Of a DNA stretch of 64,000 bases, positions 18,638-28,112 are shown one piece after another. A program made the position numbers and the translations under genes. The DNA comes from Terrimonas_A sp051954695 (GTDB lineage: Bacteria; Bacteroidota; Bacteroidia; Chitinophagales; Chitinophagaceae): NCBI GenBank assembly GCA_051954695.1, contig JBQCHL010000005.1:62001-126000 (forward strand), read 5' to 3'. The notes beneath the pieces are model-generated. The model was given only the letters and a program-made list of their open reading frames with translations, made no database searches and was not told the origin of the DNA. Each line of letters begins with the position of its first letter. Positions within the stretch are counted from its first letter, which is position 1.

Positions 18638-19004
18638 AATTAAAGGTTTGAAAGGTGATGAAAACTCCGCAAAACTGGAGAGATTTTCGGTGCAGGTCAA
18701 TAACCTGATTGTGTGATTTTTAGGAGAGATGAGAAGATTTCTGAGTAGAAAAAGGGAAGAGAATACCCTTTATGTGTGAGTTTATTTAAAAAATACGACA
18801 TAGTGATGGCCTTGATCTATCCATTCTTCTCTGCAAGCATATCTTTTACACACACACACACAACCCGTACAATCGTGCTACTTCTTCGGGATTTTTATCT
18901 CATCTCAAACACTTTCACTTGAATTAATTAAATGATATAACCATCTCAACCCTTGTAAATCTTACATCTAAATCCTCCCCCAACGAAATACCCTACAAAC
19001 GGTA

Positions 19005-19035
19005 TTGACTTGCCTTCCGATCCTCCTTAATCTTG
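19005..19035 (+). promoter_or_regulatory. Bacteroidota-type promoter for kefF-kefC
   Basis: TTG (19005-19007), a 20-nt spacer and TAATCTTG (19028-19035, 7 of 8 to TAnnTTTG) match the phylum's housekeeping promoter. The start point should be near 19041, leaving a leader of about 143 nt. Confidence 0.55.
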
Positions 19036-19073
19036 TATCGGTTTTTCATAGGATATTGGATTTTAAAAAAAGC

Positions 19074-19106
19074 GGGACTGGATTTCTATCCGGTCCCTTT
19101 CTATTT
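19074..19106 (+). terminator. Hairpin with T-rich tail in the kefF leader
   Basis: GGGACTGGAT (19074-19083) pairs with ATCCGGTCCC (19088-19097) around TTCT, with one G-T pair, followed by TTTCTATTT. It lies between the candidate promoter and kefF, so it could end a short transcript or act as an attenuator. Confidence 0.5.
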
Positions 19107-19183
19107 CCCCCCGCCAAAAACTACTTTCCATCTTCTCTTTCCCGCTTTGCTTAACTTCGGTTAAAATCACTCTCAGATCCTTT

Positions 19184-19783
19184 ATGCCGAAAGTACTTGT
19201 ACAATTCGCCCACCCCGCTTTCAGCCGCTCCCGGGTGCACCGGGTATTGCTGAAAAACTGCAAACAACTGGAAGGAGTCACCGTCAATGACCTGTATGAA
19301 CAATACCCCGATCTTTATATAGATGTGAAAAGAGAACAGGAACTCCTGCTCAGCCATGATATTCTTGTTTTGCAACACCCGTTTTACTGGTATAGCGGTC
19401 CTGCCATTATCAAACAGTGGCTCGACCTGGTGCTGGAATATAACTGGGCATATGGCCCCAAAGGATATGCCCTTCTTGGCAAAAAAATGATCAATGCCAT
19501 TACATGTGGCAGCGGACATCATGCCTATACTTCAGAAGGACATCATCAGTTTCCCGTTAGCCAGTTCCTGCTGCCATTCCGTCAAACCGCTTTGCTTTGC
19601 CGCATGGATTATATGCCGCCATTTATTGTTTATGGCACACACCGCATGCAGCAGGATGCCATTGAAGAGGAAGGACTGGTTTATGCCGATATATTAAGCG
19701 GCCTTGCTTCCGGGAGGATAAGCCCCGAACATTATGGGGGACTGGAAATCATCAATGGCCTTGGCCATGGAGCAACCAGTTGA
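19184..19783 (+). CDS. kefF: KefF-like NAD(P)H oxidoreductase, ancillary to Kef antiporter
   Basis: The 199-residue protein is a flavodoxin-like NAD(P)H dehydrogenase (quinone) of the KefF/YheR/MdaB group: VLVQFAHPAFSRSRVHRVLL at the N-terminus, HPFYWYSGPAIIKQWLDLVL and TCGSGHHAYTSEGHH. In E. coli KefF binds KefC and is needed for full activity, and reduces quinones and electrophiles. The gene is 60 nt upstream of the Kef-type antiporter gene, which supports the pairing. Confidence 0.88.
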   Translation: MPKVLVQFAHPAFSRSRVHRVLLKNCKQLEGVTVNDLYEQYPDLYIDVKREQELLLSHDILVLQHPFYWYSGPAIIKQWLDLVLEYNWAYGPKGYALLGKKMINAITCGSGHHAYTSEGHHQFPVSQFLLPFRQTALLCRMDYMPPFIVYGTHRMQQDAIEEEGLVYADILSGLASGRISPEHYGGLEIINGLGHGATS

Positions 19784-19843
19784 TACAACTTCCCGGCCAC
19801 GGCGCTGTTATACACAAACATTATTCAACGCAAAACAACCTAT

Positions 19844-21733
19844 ATGCAAACCTTTTTCTTTCAGGCCATGGTCTATCTCGCAGCAGCAGTTATCATGGTG
19901 CCCATTGCCAAAAAGCTGGGGTTGGGATCAGTGCTTGGCTACCTGTTCGCCGGCATTGTGATCGGGCCTGTAGGGCTTCATTTTATTGGAGAAGAAGGAC
20001 AGGACCTGATGCATTTTGCGGAATTCGGCGTGGTGATGCTGCTGTTCGTGATCGGGCTGGAACTGGAACCATCGAGGCTATGGAGAATGCGCCGCTCCAT
20101 TGCAGGGCTCGGCGGCTTGCAGGTGGGTGCTACTACCCTTGTACTGGCAGCCCTTTCCCTCGCGCTGAAGCTCGACTGGAAGCAGGCCCTCGTGCTGGGA
20201 ATGATCCTTTCTTTGTCTTCCACAGCCATTGTATTGCAATCGCTGACTGAAAAAGGACAATTAAAATCTTCTGCCGGTGAAAGCTCCTTTGCTGTTCTAT
20301 TATTTCAGGATCTCGCTGTGATCCCCATGATGGCGGTTTTGCCTTTGCTTGCCAATGAAGTGATCAATGCAGCAAGCGGGCACACAGAAACAGGATTGGT
20401 CAGTGATTGGCCAGGCTGGGCACAAACCCTGGCCGTGCTGGGTTCTGTAGCAGCATTGGTAATATCGGGGCGCTACCTGCTTCGTCCCTTTTTCCGGCTG
20501 ATAGCCAAAACCGGTTTACGGGAAATTTTTACCGCCACAGCTTTATTGCTGGTCGTAGGTGCAGCTTCATTGATGAGCGCAGTAGGAATGAGCCCGGCAC
20601 TCGGTGCTTTCCTGGCAGGTGTTGTATTAGCCAACAGTGAATACCGCCATGAACTGGAAAGTGATCTTGACCCGTTCAAAGGCTTATTACTGGGATTATT
20701 CTTTATAGCCGTCGGCGCTTCCATCAATTTCCATCTTATTCTTTCACGTCCCTGGCTGATCATTGGTCTTGTAATAGGAGTAATGATGGTAAAGACATTA
20801 GTGCTGTTTGTGCTGGGCCGTGCATTCAAACTCACCAATCCGCAAAACCTGACCTTTAGCCTGGGGCTTAGCCAGATCGGGGAATTTGCATTTGTACTGA
20901 GCAACTCTGCAAGAGAAGCAGGTATACTTTCGCAGGAAAGCATGGATACCCTCATCGCCGTGGTAGCCCTGAGCATGGTAGTAACGCCATTGGTGATGCT
21001 TGTTAATGATAAATTGATACAACCCCGTATCTGTGATCCGGATAAGAATAAACCCAAACGTGAACATGATGTGGAAGCAGAAGAAAACCCGGTTATAATT
21101 GCAGGGTTCGGGCATTTTGGAAATACTGTAGGTCGTTTTCTGCGGGCGAATAATGTAAAAGCAACCGTGTTGGATACAGATAGTGACAATGTTGATCTGC
21201 TCCGCCGCATGGGTTTCAAAGTTTACTATGGTGATGCAAGCCGACATGAACTGCTCGAGATCGCCGGGGCCAGGCAAGCCAAGCTGATCATTATTGCTGT
21301 AGGTGACGAAGAGAAAAGACTGGAGATGATCGAAACCATTAAAAAGCATTTCCCCAACCTGCGCATGCTGGTACGTGCTTCCAACCGTAATGACGCTTAT
21401 TCATTGATGAACGCCGGCATGCTGCATATTTACCGCGAAACACTCGATACAAGCATCCGAATGGGAGTGGATGCAATGAAATTCCTGGGCTTCCGGGCTC
21501 ATGAAACCACGCGGCTTGCAAAAACATTCTTCAAAGAAGATGAAAAACGGTTGAAGTACCTGAGCTCGATCAGGAATGCAGATGAATATGTGATCGCCGT
21601 GAGAAAGTATGTGGAAGAACTGGAGGAAACGCTGCGGGCCGACAGGGATATATTACGGTCGGGAGAGGATGAAGGCTGGGACGAAAGACCAATGGTTGTT
21701 GAAACGAATTATGCAAACGAGGAGCGCGAATAG
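19844..21733 (+). CDS. kefC: KefC/KefB-type K+/H+ antiporter (CPA2) with TrkA-N domain
   Basis: The 629-residue protein has about twelve membrane segments with the CPA2 motifs VLGYLFAGIVIGPVG, FAEFGVVMLLFVIGLELEP and SSTAIVLQSL, then from about residue 415 an RCK/TrkA-N Rossmann domain (VIIAGFGHFGNTVGRFL, YYGDASRHELLEIAGA). In E. coli such systems release K+ and acidify the cytoplasm when glutathione adducts of electrophiles bind the RCK domain. A glutathione link here is not shown. Confidence 0.92.
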   Translation: MQTFFFQAMVYLAAAVIMVPIAKKLGLGSVLGYLFAGIVIGPVGLHFIGEEGQDLMHFAEFGVVMLLFVIGLELEPSRLWRMRRSIAGLGGLQVGATTLVLAALSLALKLDWKQALVLGMILSLSSTAIVLQSLTEKGQLKSSAGESSFAVLLFQDLAVIPMMAVLPLLANEVINAASGHTETGLVSDWPGWAQTLAVLGSVAALVISGRYLLRPFFRLIAKTGLREIFTATALLLVVGAASLMSAVGMSPALGAFLAGVVLANSEYRHELESDLDPFKGLLLGLFFIAVGASINFHLILSRPWLIIGLVIGVMMVKTLVLFVLGRAFKLTNPQNLTFSLGLSQIGEFAFVLSNSAREAGILSQESMDTLIAVVALSMVVTPLVMLVNDKLIQPRICDPDKNKPKREHDVEAEENPVIIAGFGHFGNTVGRFLRANNVKATVLDTDSDNVDLLRRMGFKVYYGDASRHELLEIAGARQAKLIIIAVGDEEKRLEMIETIKKHFPNLRMLVRASNRNDAYSLMNAGMLHIYRETLDTSIRMGVDAMKFLGFRAHETTRLAKTFFKEDEKRLKYLSSIRNADEYVIAVRKYVEELEETLRADRDILRSGEDEGWDERPMVVETNYANEERE

Positions 21734-21796
21734 CACAAATGGGTAAAAACACCCCAGAATTTGTTTTTTTCTCATGGAGCCGGGCAGAGACGAATG

Positions 21797-21804
21797 TAGC
21801 TTTG
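21797..21804 (+). promoter_or_regulatory. Candidate -7 element for symE-like gene
   Basis: TAGCTTTG matches TAnnTTTG fully, 17 nt before ATG 21822. No TTG lies at the usual distance upstream, so support is partial. Confidence 0.3.
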
Positions 21805-21821
21805 AAGTAATAATTCATTTT

Positions 21822-22079
21822 ATGGAAACAGGAGTTCTACTCAGCCAGGCCTTTCAGGCAATCGCAATGCAATCGGAAGCCCAAGAGCAAAAAATAAAAA
21901 CATTAAAAATCCAACCGCTGGTAAGGGTCCATCGTTGGAGTGATAACACTACAGTCCCGGAAATACGCTTATCCGGCGCCTGGTTGCAAAAGCTGGGATT
22001 TTGTTATGGGGAAAAAGTGGAAGTGAGAATGAGCGCAGGAATATTAGTGATTACACCAGTAGCTGCCAATTGCTCCTGA
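21822..22079 (+). CDS. SymE-like toxin-family protein
   Basis: From ATG 21822 the product is 85 residues (METGVLLSQAF); an in-frame ATG at 21774 would add 16 residues. The C-terminal part from KTLKIQPLVRVHRW through VPEIRLSGAWLQKLGFCYGE to ILVITP is the SymE domain (PF08845), an AbrB-like swapped-hairpin fold. E. coli SymE is an SOS-induced nucleoid- or RNA-acting toxin controlled by the antisense RNA SymR. No protein antitoxin is adjacent. The gene converges with the GAF gene, 6 nt apart. Toxicity is not shown. Confidence 0.75.
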   Translation: METGVLLSQAFQAIAMQSEAQEQKIKTLKIQPLVRVHRWSDNTTVPEIRLSGAWLQKLGFCYGEKVEVRMSAGILVITPVAANCS

Positions 22080-22085
22080 AAGCGG

Positions 22086-24488
22086 TCACTTACTTTCAAG
22101 AACTAAATTCTCAATATTCACCTTAGCCAGTTCACTGGCCAGGTTTACACCCACCCGCAATGCTTTCAATCCGGAAACGCCCTGTAGCTCTTCCAGTTCC
22201 AGGTATTCCAGGTCATTGTTCAGCAGCTTCTCTCCTTGCAGGTAACGGATATAAGAAACATATTCATCCGCTTCTTTCTGGTTAAAATATACCAGTGCGA
22301 TCTTATTAGGTTGGGTCAGCCGCTCCCGGGTGTCTTTGATATTCACTTTATCAATCCGTTTTTTGATAATATGATAACGGATATTGTAAGCCCCTTCCAC
22401 ATCAAATCTTTTTTCATCCTTTCTGAACCGGATATCGATCGGATGGGAATGAATGAAAATAAGCTGGGTTGTTTCAACTTTCCTGAGTAAATGAGGTAAT
22501 AAAGAATGAGAGTATTTTGTAATGGCCGCCATAGAAGTCAATTGCATCAGGCGGAGATTTTTTAGATAAATATTACTGTATGGCCGGTCGGGCGTGATCG
22601 ATTGGCCGATATAGATATCATACTCCACTCCATCCGTTCTGAATTTTTCAAAATAACAGGGATAAGCCTGCTGAATTTCATCCTTCAGCATTTCAAAGTA
22701 ATTATTAACTGATGAGATCACCGTAGTCATGGAAGACTCCAATGCACGCCGGTTCTCAAAAGCCTCTCCCTGGTGCTCATCAATAGCAGAAAAATAGGCA
22801 TCTGCAATAGCTGTGAGATCAGGTCGGTTCTCGATGAACTGCAGCAGGAACGGTATCATATCATTTTCCAGGAACTCATTCAGCTTGATTTCCTGGTTGA
22901 AAAGAGCAGTATCCTTTTCTATTTTCCCAAGCCATTGCTGGCTTACAAATATTTTTTCATCCAACAGGCCAAAGCCTGTTGCTTCTTTCAGCTTTTTCAA
23001 CACTTCCAGCAGCACTTTGAACTGCACGCGAAGATCTTTTCGCAAAGCGAGATTCCGCTCAACCGTCGAATTACGGATATCCACTGCTCCGTATAATGGA
23101 TACACATCTTCAAAAATGATCTCTTCTGTTTCTTTGCGGGGTTCCGGCTGATGCTCATTCTGCAGGTAATGCCAGGCCACTTCATTGAATTTCCATTGCA
23201 CAGAAGGTTGCACTGCTGTAAACTTTTCTTTAATAACCTTCTCGATCGAATCATTGAACTGGTCGATCATGTTTTTCAGCAACTGCGACAACAAAGGCAT
23301 GGCCGGATCAATTTTAGCAAGCAGGCTTTCATTCAACACGTCAGGCTTTTTGCTGTATACCTCTGTAGCTCCGACCAATGCATTATTAAAATATACAGGC
23401 ATCATAGCAAAAGAACGAACTCCTGCCGCTTTAAGGGTGCGCAGCAGTTCATGCCTGTTCTCATCTTCCTCCATCACATCCCTGATAAAAGTGATTTTTG
23501 GATTTTTTACATATTCCGTTGCAAGCATGGAATACGAAGTTTCCACTGAGCCATACTCCCTGGCAGAGTTCAACAGCACACTGTTGAGGCAGGCTCCATC
23601 GATATAGACCGGCCTATCATTTACCTGTAAAAAAGGAAGTGCTCCAAATTCCACTTCATTGCTCCCGATAAGTGATTTGAGCGAGCCGGTAAGTCTTGAA
23701 TAATATTCGTCATCCTTTACTGTGCTATGATCAAGCAGCAGAGTTTTCAAATTTTCTAAGGCATATTGCGCTGTCACCTCCTCCACGTTGATTATACCGA
23801 AACCTTCAAAATGAAACATATCGAGCGGCAATATTTCCTGCAATAAAACCAATACGTCCTTACTGTTCTGCACCCTCGACTTAAATGTTGAGAGATTCAA
23901 TTCAGGCAAAGGGCGCTTCACATGTATTTCTATAAACCTGGTATCAATGTTCTGTTTATAATATTTTGTCAGCCCCGTTTCTTTATCCACTACAGCATGA
24001 ACAAGTTGTTTATTCTGAAAGTTGGATATCTTATATAATCTTTCCAGGATGAATGAATAGCAGTATTCCAGTTTTTCCTTTATGAGGGCTTCAACCGATT
24101 GTGGCAAGCGGTCACTTTGCAGCTTATGTGATATCATATCCTGTACAAAATGATGCACCGCATTGGTCGTATACATGAGCACGGGCCTCATTGGGACGCT
24201 TAACGCCCAAAAATGTTTTTCTTCATCCTCTACGATGGGGGAGAGACAGAGATAGATCAATTGCAATTGATCGGCATAATGCTCCACTTTTTCCAGCTTC
24301 ACCGATTGCAATAACTCAGGATACTGTTCAAACTGCTCTATAACATAAGAAAAGAACCGGCTCTTATGACAGTCGGATTGTTCTTTGCGTTTTTTTAAAT
24401 AATTGACGAATGGGCCAAAAGAAATCGTCGTTTCCGGAGCAGGCTCCGGAAATGGTATCGGCACAATATCAATAATCTTTGTTTGCAT
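22086..24488 (-). CDS. GAF-domain protein with cyclase-like motifs, 800 aa
   Basis: There is no signal peptide or membrane segment. A helical N-terminal half leads to a region that fits a GAF domain (about 230-400: PVYIDGACLNSVLLNSARE, AGVRSFAMMPVYFNNALVGA). Residues 464-475 (PLYGAVDIRNST) resemble the first metal-binding strand of class III nucleotide cyclases and 615-628 (KFRTDGVEYDIYIG) could be the second, but the catalytic Asn-x3-Arg is not evident. The gene starts 3 nt after the metallophosphatase-barrel gene and is the last of a five-gene operon containing ppk1. It may sense a small ligand; its output is unknown. Confidence 0.6.
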   Translation of the reverse strand: MQTKIIDIVPIPFPEPAPETTISFGPFVNYLKKRKEQSDCHKSRFFSYVIEQFEQYPELLQSVKLEKVEHYADQLQLIYLCLSPIVEDEEKHFWALSVPMRPVLMYTTNAVHHFVQDMISHKLQSDRLPQSVEALIKEKLEYCYSFILERLYKISNFQNKQLVHAVVDKETGLTKYYKQNIDTRFIEIHVKRPLPELNLSTFKSRVQNSKDVLVLLQEILPLDMFHFEGFGIINVEEVTAQYALENLKTLLLDHSTVKDDEYYSRLTGSLKSLIGSNEVEFGALPFLQVNDRPVYIDGACLNSVLLNSAREYGSVETSYSMLATEYVKNPKITFIRDVMEEDENRHELLRTLKAAGVRSFAMMPVYFNNALVGATEVYSKKPDVLNESLLAKIDPAMPLLSQLLKNMIDQFNDSIEKVIKEKFTAVQPSVQWKFNEVAWHYLQNEHQPEPRKETEEIIFEDVYPLYGAVDIRNSTVERNLALRKDLRVQFKVLLEVLKKLKEATGFGLLDEKIFVSQQWLGKIEKDTALFNQEIKLNEFLENDMIPFLLQFIENRPDLTAIADAYFSAIDEHQGEAFENRRALESSMTTVISSVNNYFEMLKDEIQQAYPCYFEKFRTDGVEYDIYIGQSITPDRPYSNIYLKNLRLMQLTSMAAITKYSHSLLPHLLRKVETTQLIFIHSHPIDIRFRKDEKRFDVEGAYNIRYHIIKKRIDKVNIKDTRERLTQPNKIALVYFNQKEADEYVSYIRYLQGEKLLNNDLEYLELEELQGVSGLKALRVGVNLASELAKVNIENLVLESK

Positions 24489-24491
24489 AGT

Positions 24492-27400
24492 TTAAAAACG
24501 TAGTCCCATTGTAAAATAAGGATACCAGCCTTCTGGCGAATTTCCCATCACAAAGCTCAGGGAAAGCATGGACGCAGGTGCAAAATAAATACCACCACCC
24601 ACTCCATTATGCCATTTACTTGAATTGTCAGGATTTTGCCAAACTCTCCCTACATCCCAGAAACCGCTAATGCCAAACTGACCGGGAAGAATATAATTGA
24701 CAATATCTGCCAGCTTGATCCTCAATTCCAGGTTATTATAAAAACTGTGTTTGCCGGCAAAACGGAACTGGCGGTAGCCCAGCAGGTTTTCCTGGCCACC
24801 CAGGAAAGCCGATTGGTAGAAAGTGGTCTCGCCAAAAGTGACTGTGCCTCCAAAACGCTCTGCCAGTACAATGGTAGACCTGGCATTCAGGCTTTTATAA
24901 AGAGCTACTTCAGGAATAAGCTGCACAAAATCCTTTGCATATGTTCCCATTCCTTTATATGCCTGTAAGCGGATATTGACAAATGTTCCCCATTGCGGAA
25001 CGACCTTATTATTACGCTTATCGTTTACATAAGACATAACAACTCCCAGATGCAGTTTGTTTTCTTCCAGTATCAGGCTATCATAGCTGCCGATCTGCGA
25101 CGTATTATTGATAAACCGGCCGGCATTGTCATCCGTATCAAATGTATAATAATAAGCAGAAGGCCCAATGCTGAATGCAGAACCTTTGCTACCTCTCCAG
25201 CGGAAAGCCGGGTCCAACTGGTAAGTGCTGAACCTTGTACGGTAATAACGGATATCGCTTGAGCCTTTATCATAAAAAGTTTCATTGCCCCTGCCAAAGA
25301 AATTCATTGTATTGTTGGGTGCTTTGATCAGCGCCTGCAGCGTGATATCCGCCTTGCCTGCAGCCCGTATCCATTCTGCATTATATTTCACCCGGTAAGC
25401 CCTGGTAGAAAATGAATGACCGGCCAGCAGTTGATGCATACTGCTGTAAGGATACTTTCTAAAACCTTCCTGGTGAATATACCTGAACCCACCGCCGAAA
25501 ATAAAACCATCATCTGCATTAATCCCTAACAATACCAATGGTACCCACGTATTATACAGATCAACCGGTGTGAAAGCAGTGTTGAGACTGTCATTGGAGA
25601 TATATTTTTTCAGTTTGGAAACATCGCCACTGTAGCTGGACCCATTATCCCTGTCATAAAGACGAACCTTCTTCCTCGAAGCAATAACATTATAATCCTT
25701 TTCGTCTCCACCGCCGATCAGCCGGAGTTTTATCCTGGAGGTTTTATTATCCAGCACAATGCTATCATTCCCATTGCCGGTGAACACACGTATTTCTTTC
25801 GTTAGGTGTGGTGAAAAAGTTTTGTTCATCAGTTCATCTTCCAGTTCACCACTCTTGCTTATTTTATTAATACGCACATTAAGACCGCCATCAGGAGCAT
25901 CTTTGATCTCCACAAATTCACTTTTATCACTGGTACGGATATCGGCCACTTTCTGGATAAAATCGTAATACTTCAGCATGGCTTCCGGCAGTTTATCCCT
26001 GCGGGATTTGAATTTACTTAGCAACACATCATGTCTCAGATCATAAGAAGGTTTAGGCAAATGAAGCAAGCCGGCTTCCAGTACCGAATCCGTTACCTGG
26101 GAAGAAAATTTTTCAGCCTGCTTTTTCCATTCTTCGCGGCTGAATTGCATTTCAGGATAAGCATTCACAAACCGGGTTTTGAACAATACCCATTTTACTT
26201 TACTGATGTATGCATCAAAGTCGCGCAGGGTTGGCAATATAAATCCTGAAGACGCCAGCTTGGGAAACAATCCCTGTGTAAGATGGATCACCTGGTCACG
26301 GTCTCTCGGTACACCCACATATTTTTTCACTTTTCCTTTTTCATCATCGAACCAGCGCCATTGATCTTCATGGCGGTCCCAATCGCCCAGCAACACATCG
26401 AGCATGCGAGCACGAAGAAATTCTTTCGGATGAATGGAGTTATCATTATCCTTCTGCAAATTCTTCTTCATCTTTTCTGAGTTGTCTGATTCTCCCAGTG
26501 GTTCTCTTTCCTCAAATAATACCACCATGTTGGAGAATACCCTTTCATAAATGCCCAGGTTTTTATCGGGCGACAATACGCCGATCACAGGTTTAGCATG
26601 CGGTACGTTTACTGCGTTGGCGATCGGGGGCACGATCAATGCGGAAAAAGGATGTTGGGCGCTGGTTACATCATCGAGCCAGTCCCTTGCAAAAGTGCCG
26701 CGAAGTTCCGGTGGCAACAAAGCATCGGGTATCTTCTCGACGCTTCTTATAACCCATTCTTTCCCCTGCGGATCTGCCAGCCGCAATGATCTTGACTGCA
26801 TACCGCCACCTAATTGCAGCGGTTTCAAACCGCCTTGTAATTCTGAAATACGCAGCACGGGCAGACGCGTAGGTGCAGCCCATTCTTTACGGTAGTTCTC
26901 TCCAAAAAGAAAGCGATGAAATTTACCGGGCTTATCATAGGAAGGATGAACGCTGACGGTTATACTATCTTCCGTGATCACTTTACTTGCTAATTGCTCA
27001 CCGGCTTTAACCGCTTCATAAGGAACTGCATAACTGAATGCCTGGCGAACCGTATCCTTCTCATAGATATAATAAGTAAGGCGAAGACTGTTGTCCTGCA
27101 ACTGATCCACCGTCACATATCCCTGTGTGGCATCTGCAAACAGTGAGTGTTTTCCTTTTTTTGCAATAGTCCGCTTGGATCCTGCACCGCTTATAATCTG
27201 CAACTGGTCATCTTTTATCAACTGCAGGCCATGCTCATGACCGGCAGCATAAACGATATTAGGAAAATCCCTGAACACAGTACTCACCCGTTTGATCATA
27301 TCTCTATACAATGGATGCTTCAGATCTTCGGGGTTGGAAAAAGTGGAACGCAGGATAGGATAAAGTGAACCCACTACAGGCAATGGAATGTATAAATTCT

Positions 27401-28094
27401 TATTGGCAACTGTTAAAGGGAATATATGGTCCTTGATCGTGTATTTGCCTCCATGTACACCATAGCTTTGAAAAGGATGGTGTGAAGCAAGAATGATCAC
27501 TTTATCCTGGTTGCGATGGCGCAATTCATCGAGCCTGGCCAGCACATCATCTTTCGATTTGCAGTCGCATTCACCATCTGTATTGCCTTTATTGAAAGGG
27601 AATAACCACCATTCACTATCATAGGCGATAACCATCAACTTATTAGTGAGATGGATCTCGACCGGGTCAGGACAGCCATTAGGAGGTATAAGCTTTAACA
27701 ATGAGTCGCCCAATTCATCAAGATATTGCCATTGGAATTTTATTTTGGTCAATCCCTGCGAACCCATTTTGTCCCAGTCATGATTGCCGGGAAGAAAATA
27801 CACTGGTGCGCCTTTTGCCCGCATCGGCTCATATTGTGAACGGAGGATATCCGCTGTTTCCTGCACTTTCCCACTTCCCGGCAATGCCATACCACGCGGA
27901 TAAATATTGTCGCCCAGGTAAAACACACTGGTTTTACCATTAAGAATATGGCCCGCAGCATGCTGCAAAGCTTTTTGCTGCTCTTCAGTCATTTCTCCTG
28001 CATCACCTATCAGGATAACGCGATAGCGGATACTGTCCTGCGCATAAAGCAGCGAGGAAAAACACAACGACAGTAAAACAATGAATGATCGCAT
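24492..28094 (-). CDS. Exported metallophosphatase / kinase-like / Omp85-type beta-barrel fusion
   Basis: The 1,200-residue protein has a signal peptide (ending LLYAQ). The first domain is a calcineurin-like phosphoesterase with all motifs: GDAGE (D31), GDNIY (61-65), GNHDW (103-107), ASHHPF (H205) and GHEH (285-288). Residues about 430-610 carry motifs of a HipA/FAM20-like kinase fold: SLRLADPQGKEWVIRSVEK, LLGDWDRHEDQWRW (568-581) and PRDRDQV. From about 820 a beta-barrel of the BamA/TamA (D15) type ends in the aromatic terminus FTMGLRF. The enzyme part should lie outside or in the periplasm, anchored by the barrel. It lies 18 nt from its upstream neighbour in the ppk1 operon. Confidence 0.8.
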   Translation of the reverse strand: MRSFIVLLSLCFSSLLYAQDSIRYRVILIGDAGEMTEEQQKALQHAAGHILNGKTSVFYLGDNIYPRGMALPGSGKVQETADILRSQYEPMRAKGAPVYFLPGNHDWDKMGSQGLTKIKFQWQYLDELGDSLLKLIPPNGCPDPVEIHLTNKLMVIAYDSEWWLFPFNKGNTDGECDCKSKDDVLARLDELRHRNQDKVIILASHHPFQSYGVHGGKYTIKDHIFPLTVANKNLYIPLPVVGSLYPILRSTFSNPEDLKHPLYRDMIKRVSTVFRDFPNIVYAAGHEHGLQLIKDDQLQIISGAGSKRTIAKKGKHSLFADATQGYVTVDQLQDNSLRLTYYIYEKDTVRQAFSYAVPYEAVKAGEQLASKVITEDSITVSVHPSYDKPGKFHRFLFGENYRKEWAAPTRLPVLRISELQGGLKPLQLGGGMQSRSLRLADPQGKEWVIRSVEKIPDALLPPELRGTFARDWLDDVTSAQHPFSALIVPPIANAVNVPHAKPVIGVLSPDKNLGIYERVFSNMVVLFEEREPLGESDNSEKMKKNLQKDNDNSIHPKEFLRARMLDVLLGDWDRHEDQWRWFDDEKGKVKKYVGVPRDRDQVIHLTQGLFPKLASSGFILPTLRDFDAYISKVKWVLFKTRFVNAYPEMQFSREEWKKQAEKFSSQVTDSVLEAGLLHLPKPSYDLRHDVLLSKFKSRRDKLPEAMLKYYDFIQKVADIRTSDKSEFVEIKDAPDGGLNVRINKISKSGELEDELMNKTFSPHLTKEIRVFTGNGNDSIVLDNKTSRIKLRLIGGGDEKDYNVIASRKKVRLYDRDNGSSYSGDVSKLKKYISNDSLNTAFTPVDLYNTWVPLVLLGINADDGFIFGGGFRYIHQEGFRKYPYSSMHQLLAGHSFSTRAYRVKYNAEWIRAAGKADITLQALIKAPNNTMNFFGRGNETFYDKGSSDIRYYRTRFSTYQLDPAFRWRGSKGSAFSIGPSAYYYTFDTDDNAGRFINNTSQIGSYDSLILEENKLHLGVVMSYVNDKRNNKVVPQWGTFVNIRLQAYKGMGTYAKDFVQLIPEVALYKSLNARSTIVLAERFGGTVTFGETTFYQSAFLGGQENLLGYRQFRFAGKHSFYNNLELRIKLADIVNYILPGQFGISGFWDVGRVWQNPDNSSKWHNGVGGGIYFAPASMLSLSFVMGNSPEGWYPYFTMGLRF

Positions 28095-28112
28095 GATGCA
28101 GTGGTTTTAAAG

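Larger units (their letters stand above)
18638..19183. other. Intergenic region with (AC)n tract, promoter and hairpin ahead of kefF
   Basis: This 546-nt non-coding stretch is AT-rich. It holds a short (AC)n run near 18848-18862, a promoter match at 19005-19035 and a strong hairpin at 19074-19097. I see no credible gene in it. Confidence 0.65.

Noticed and set aside
18846..18864. (AC)n microsatellite as a phase-variable tract
   Set aside because: It is short and far (over 300 nt) from any start codon, and there is no promoter spacing that it would alter.
20473..21349. Minus-strand frames of 183-248 codons
   Set aside because: They are antisense to the Kef antiporter and show no recognisable protein features.
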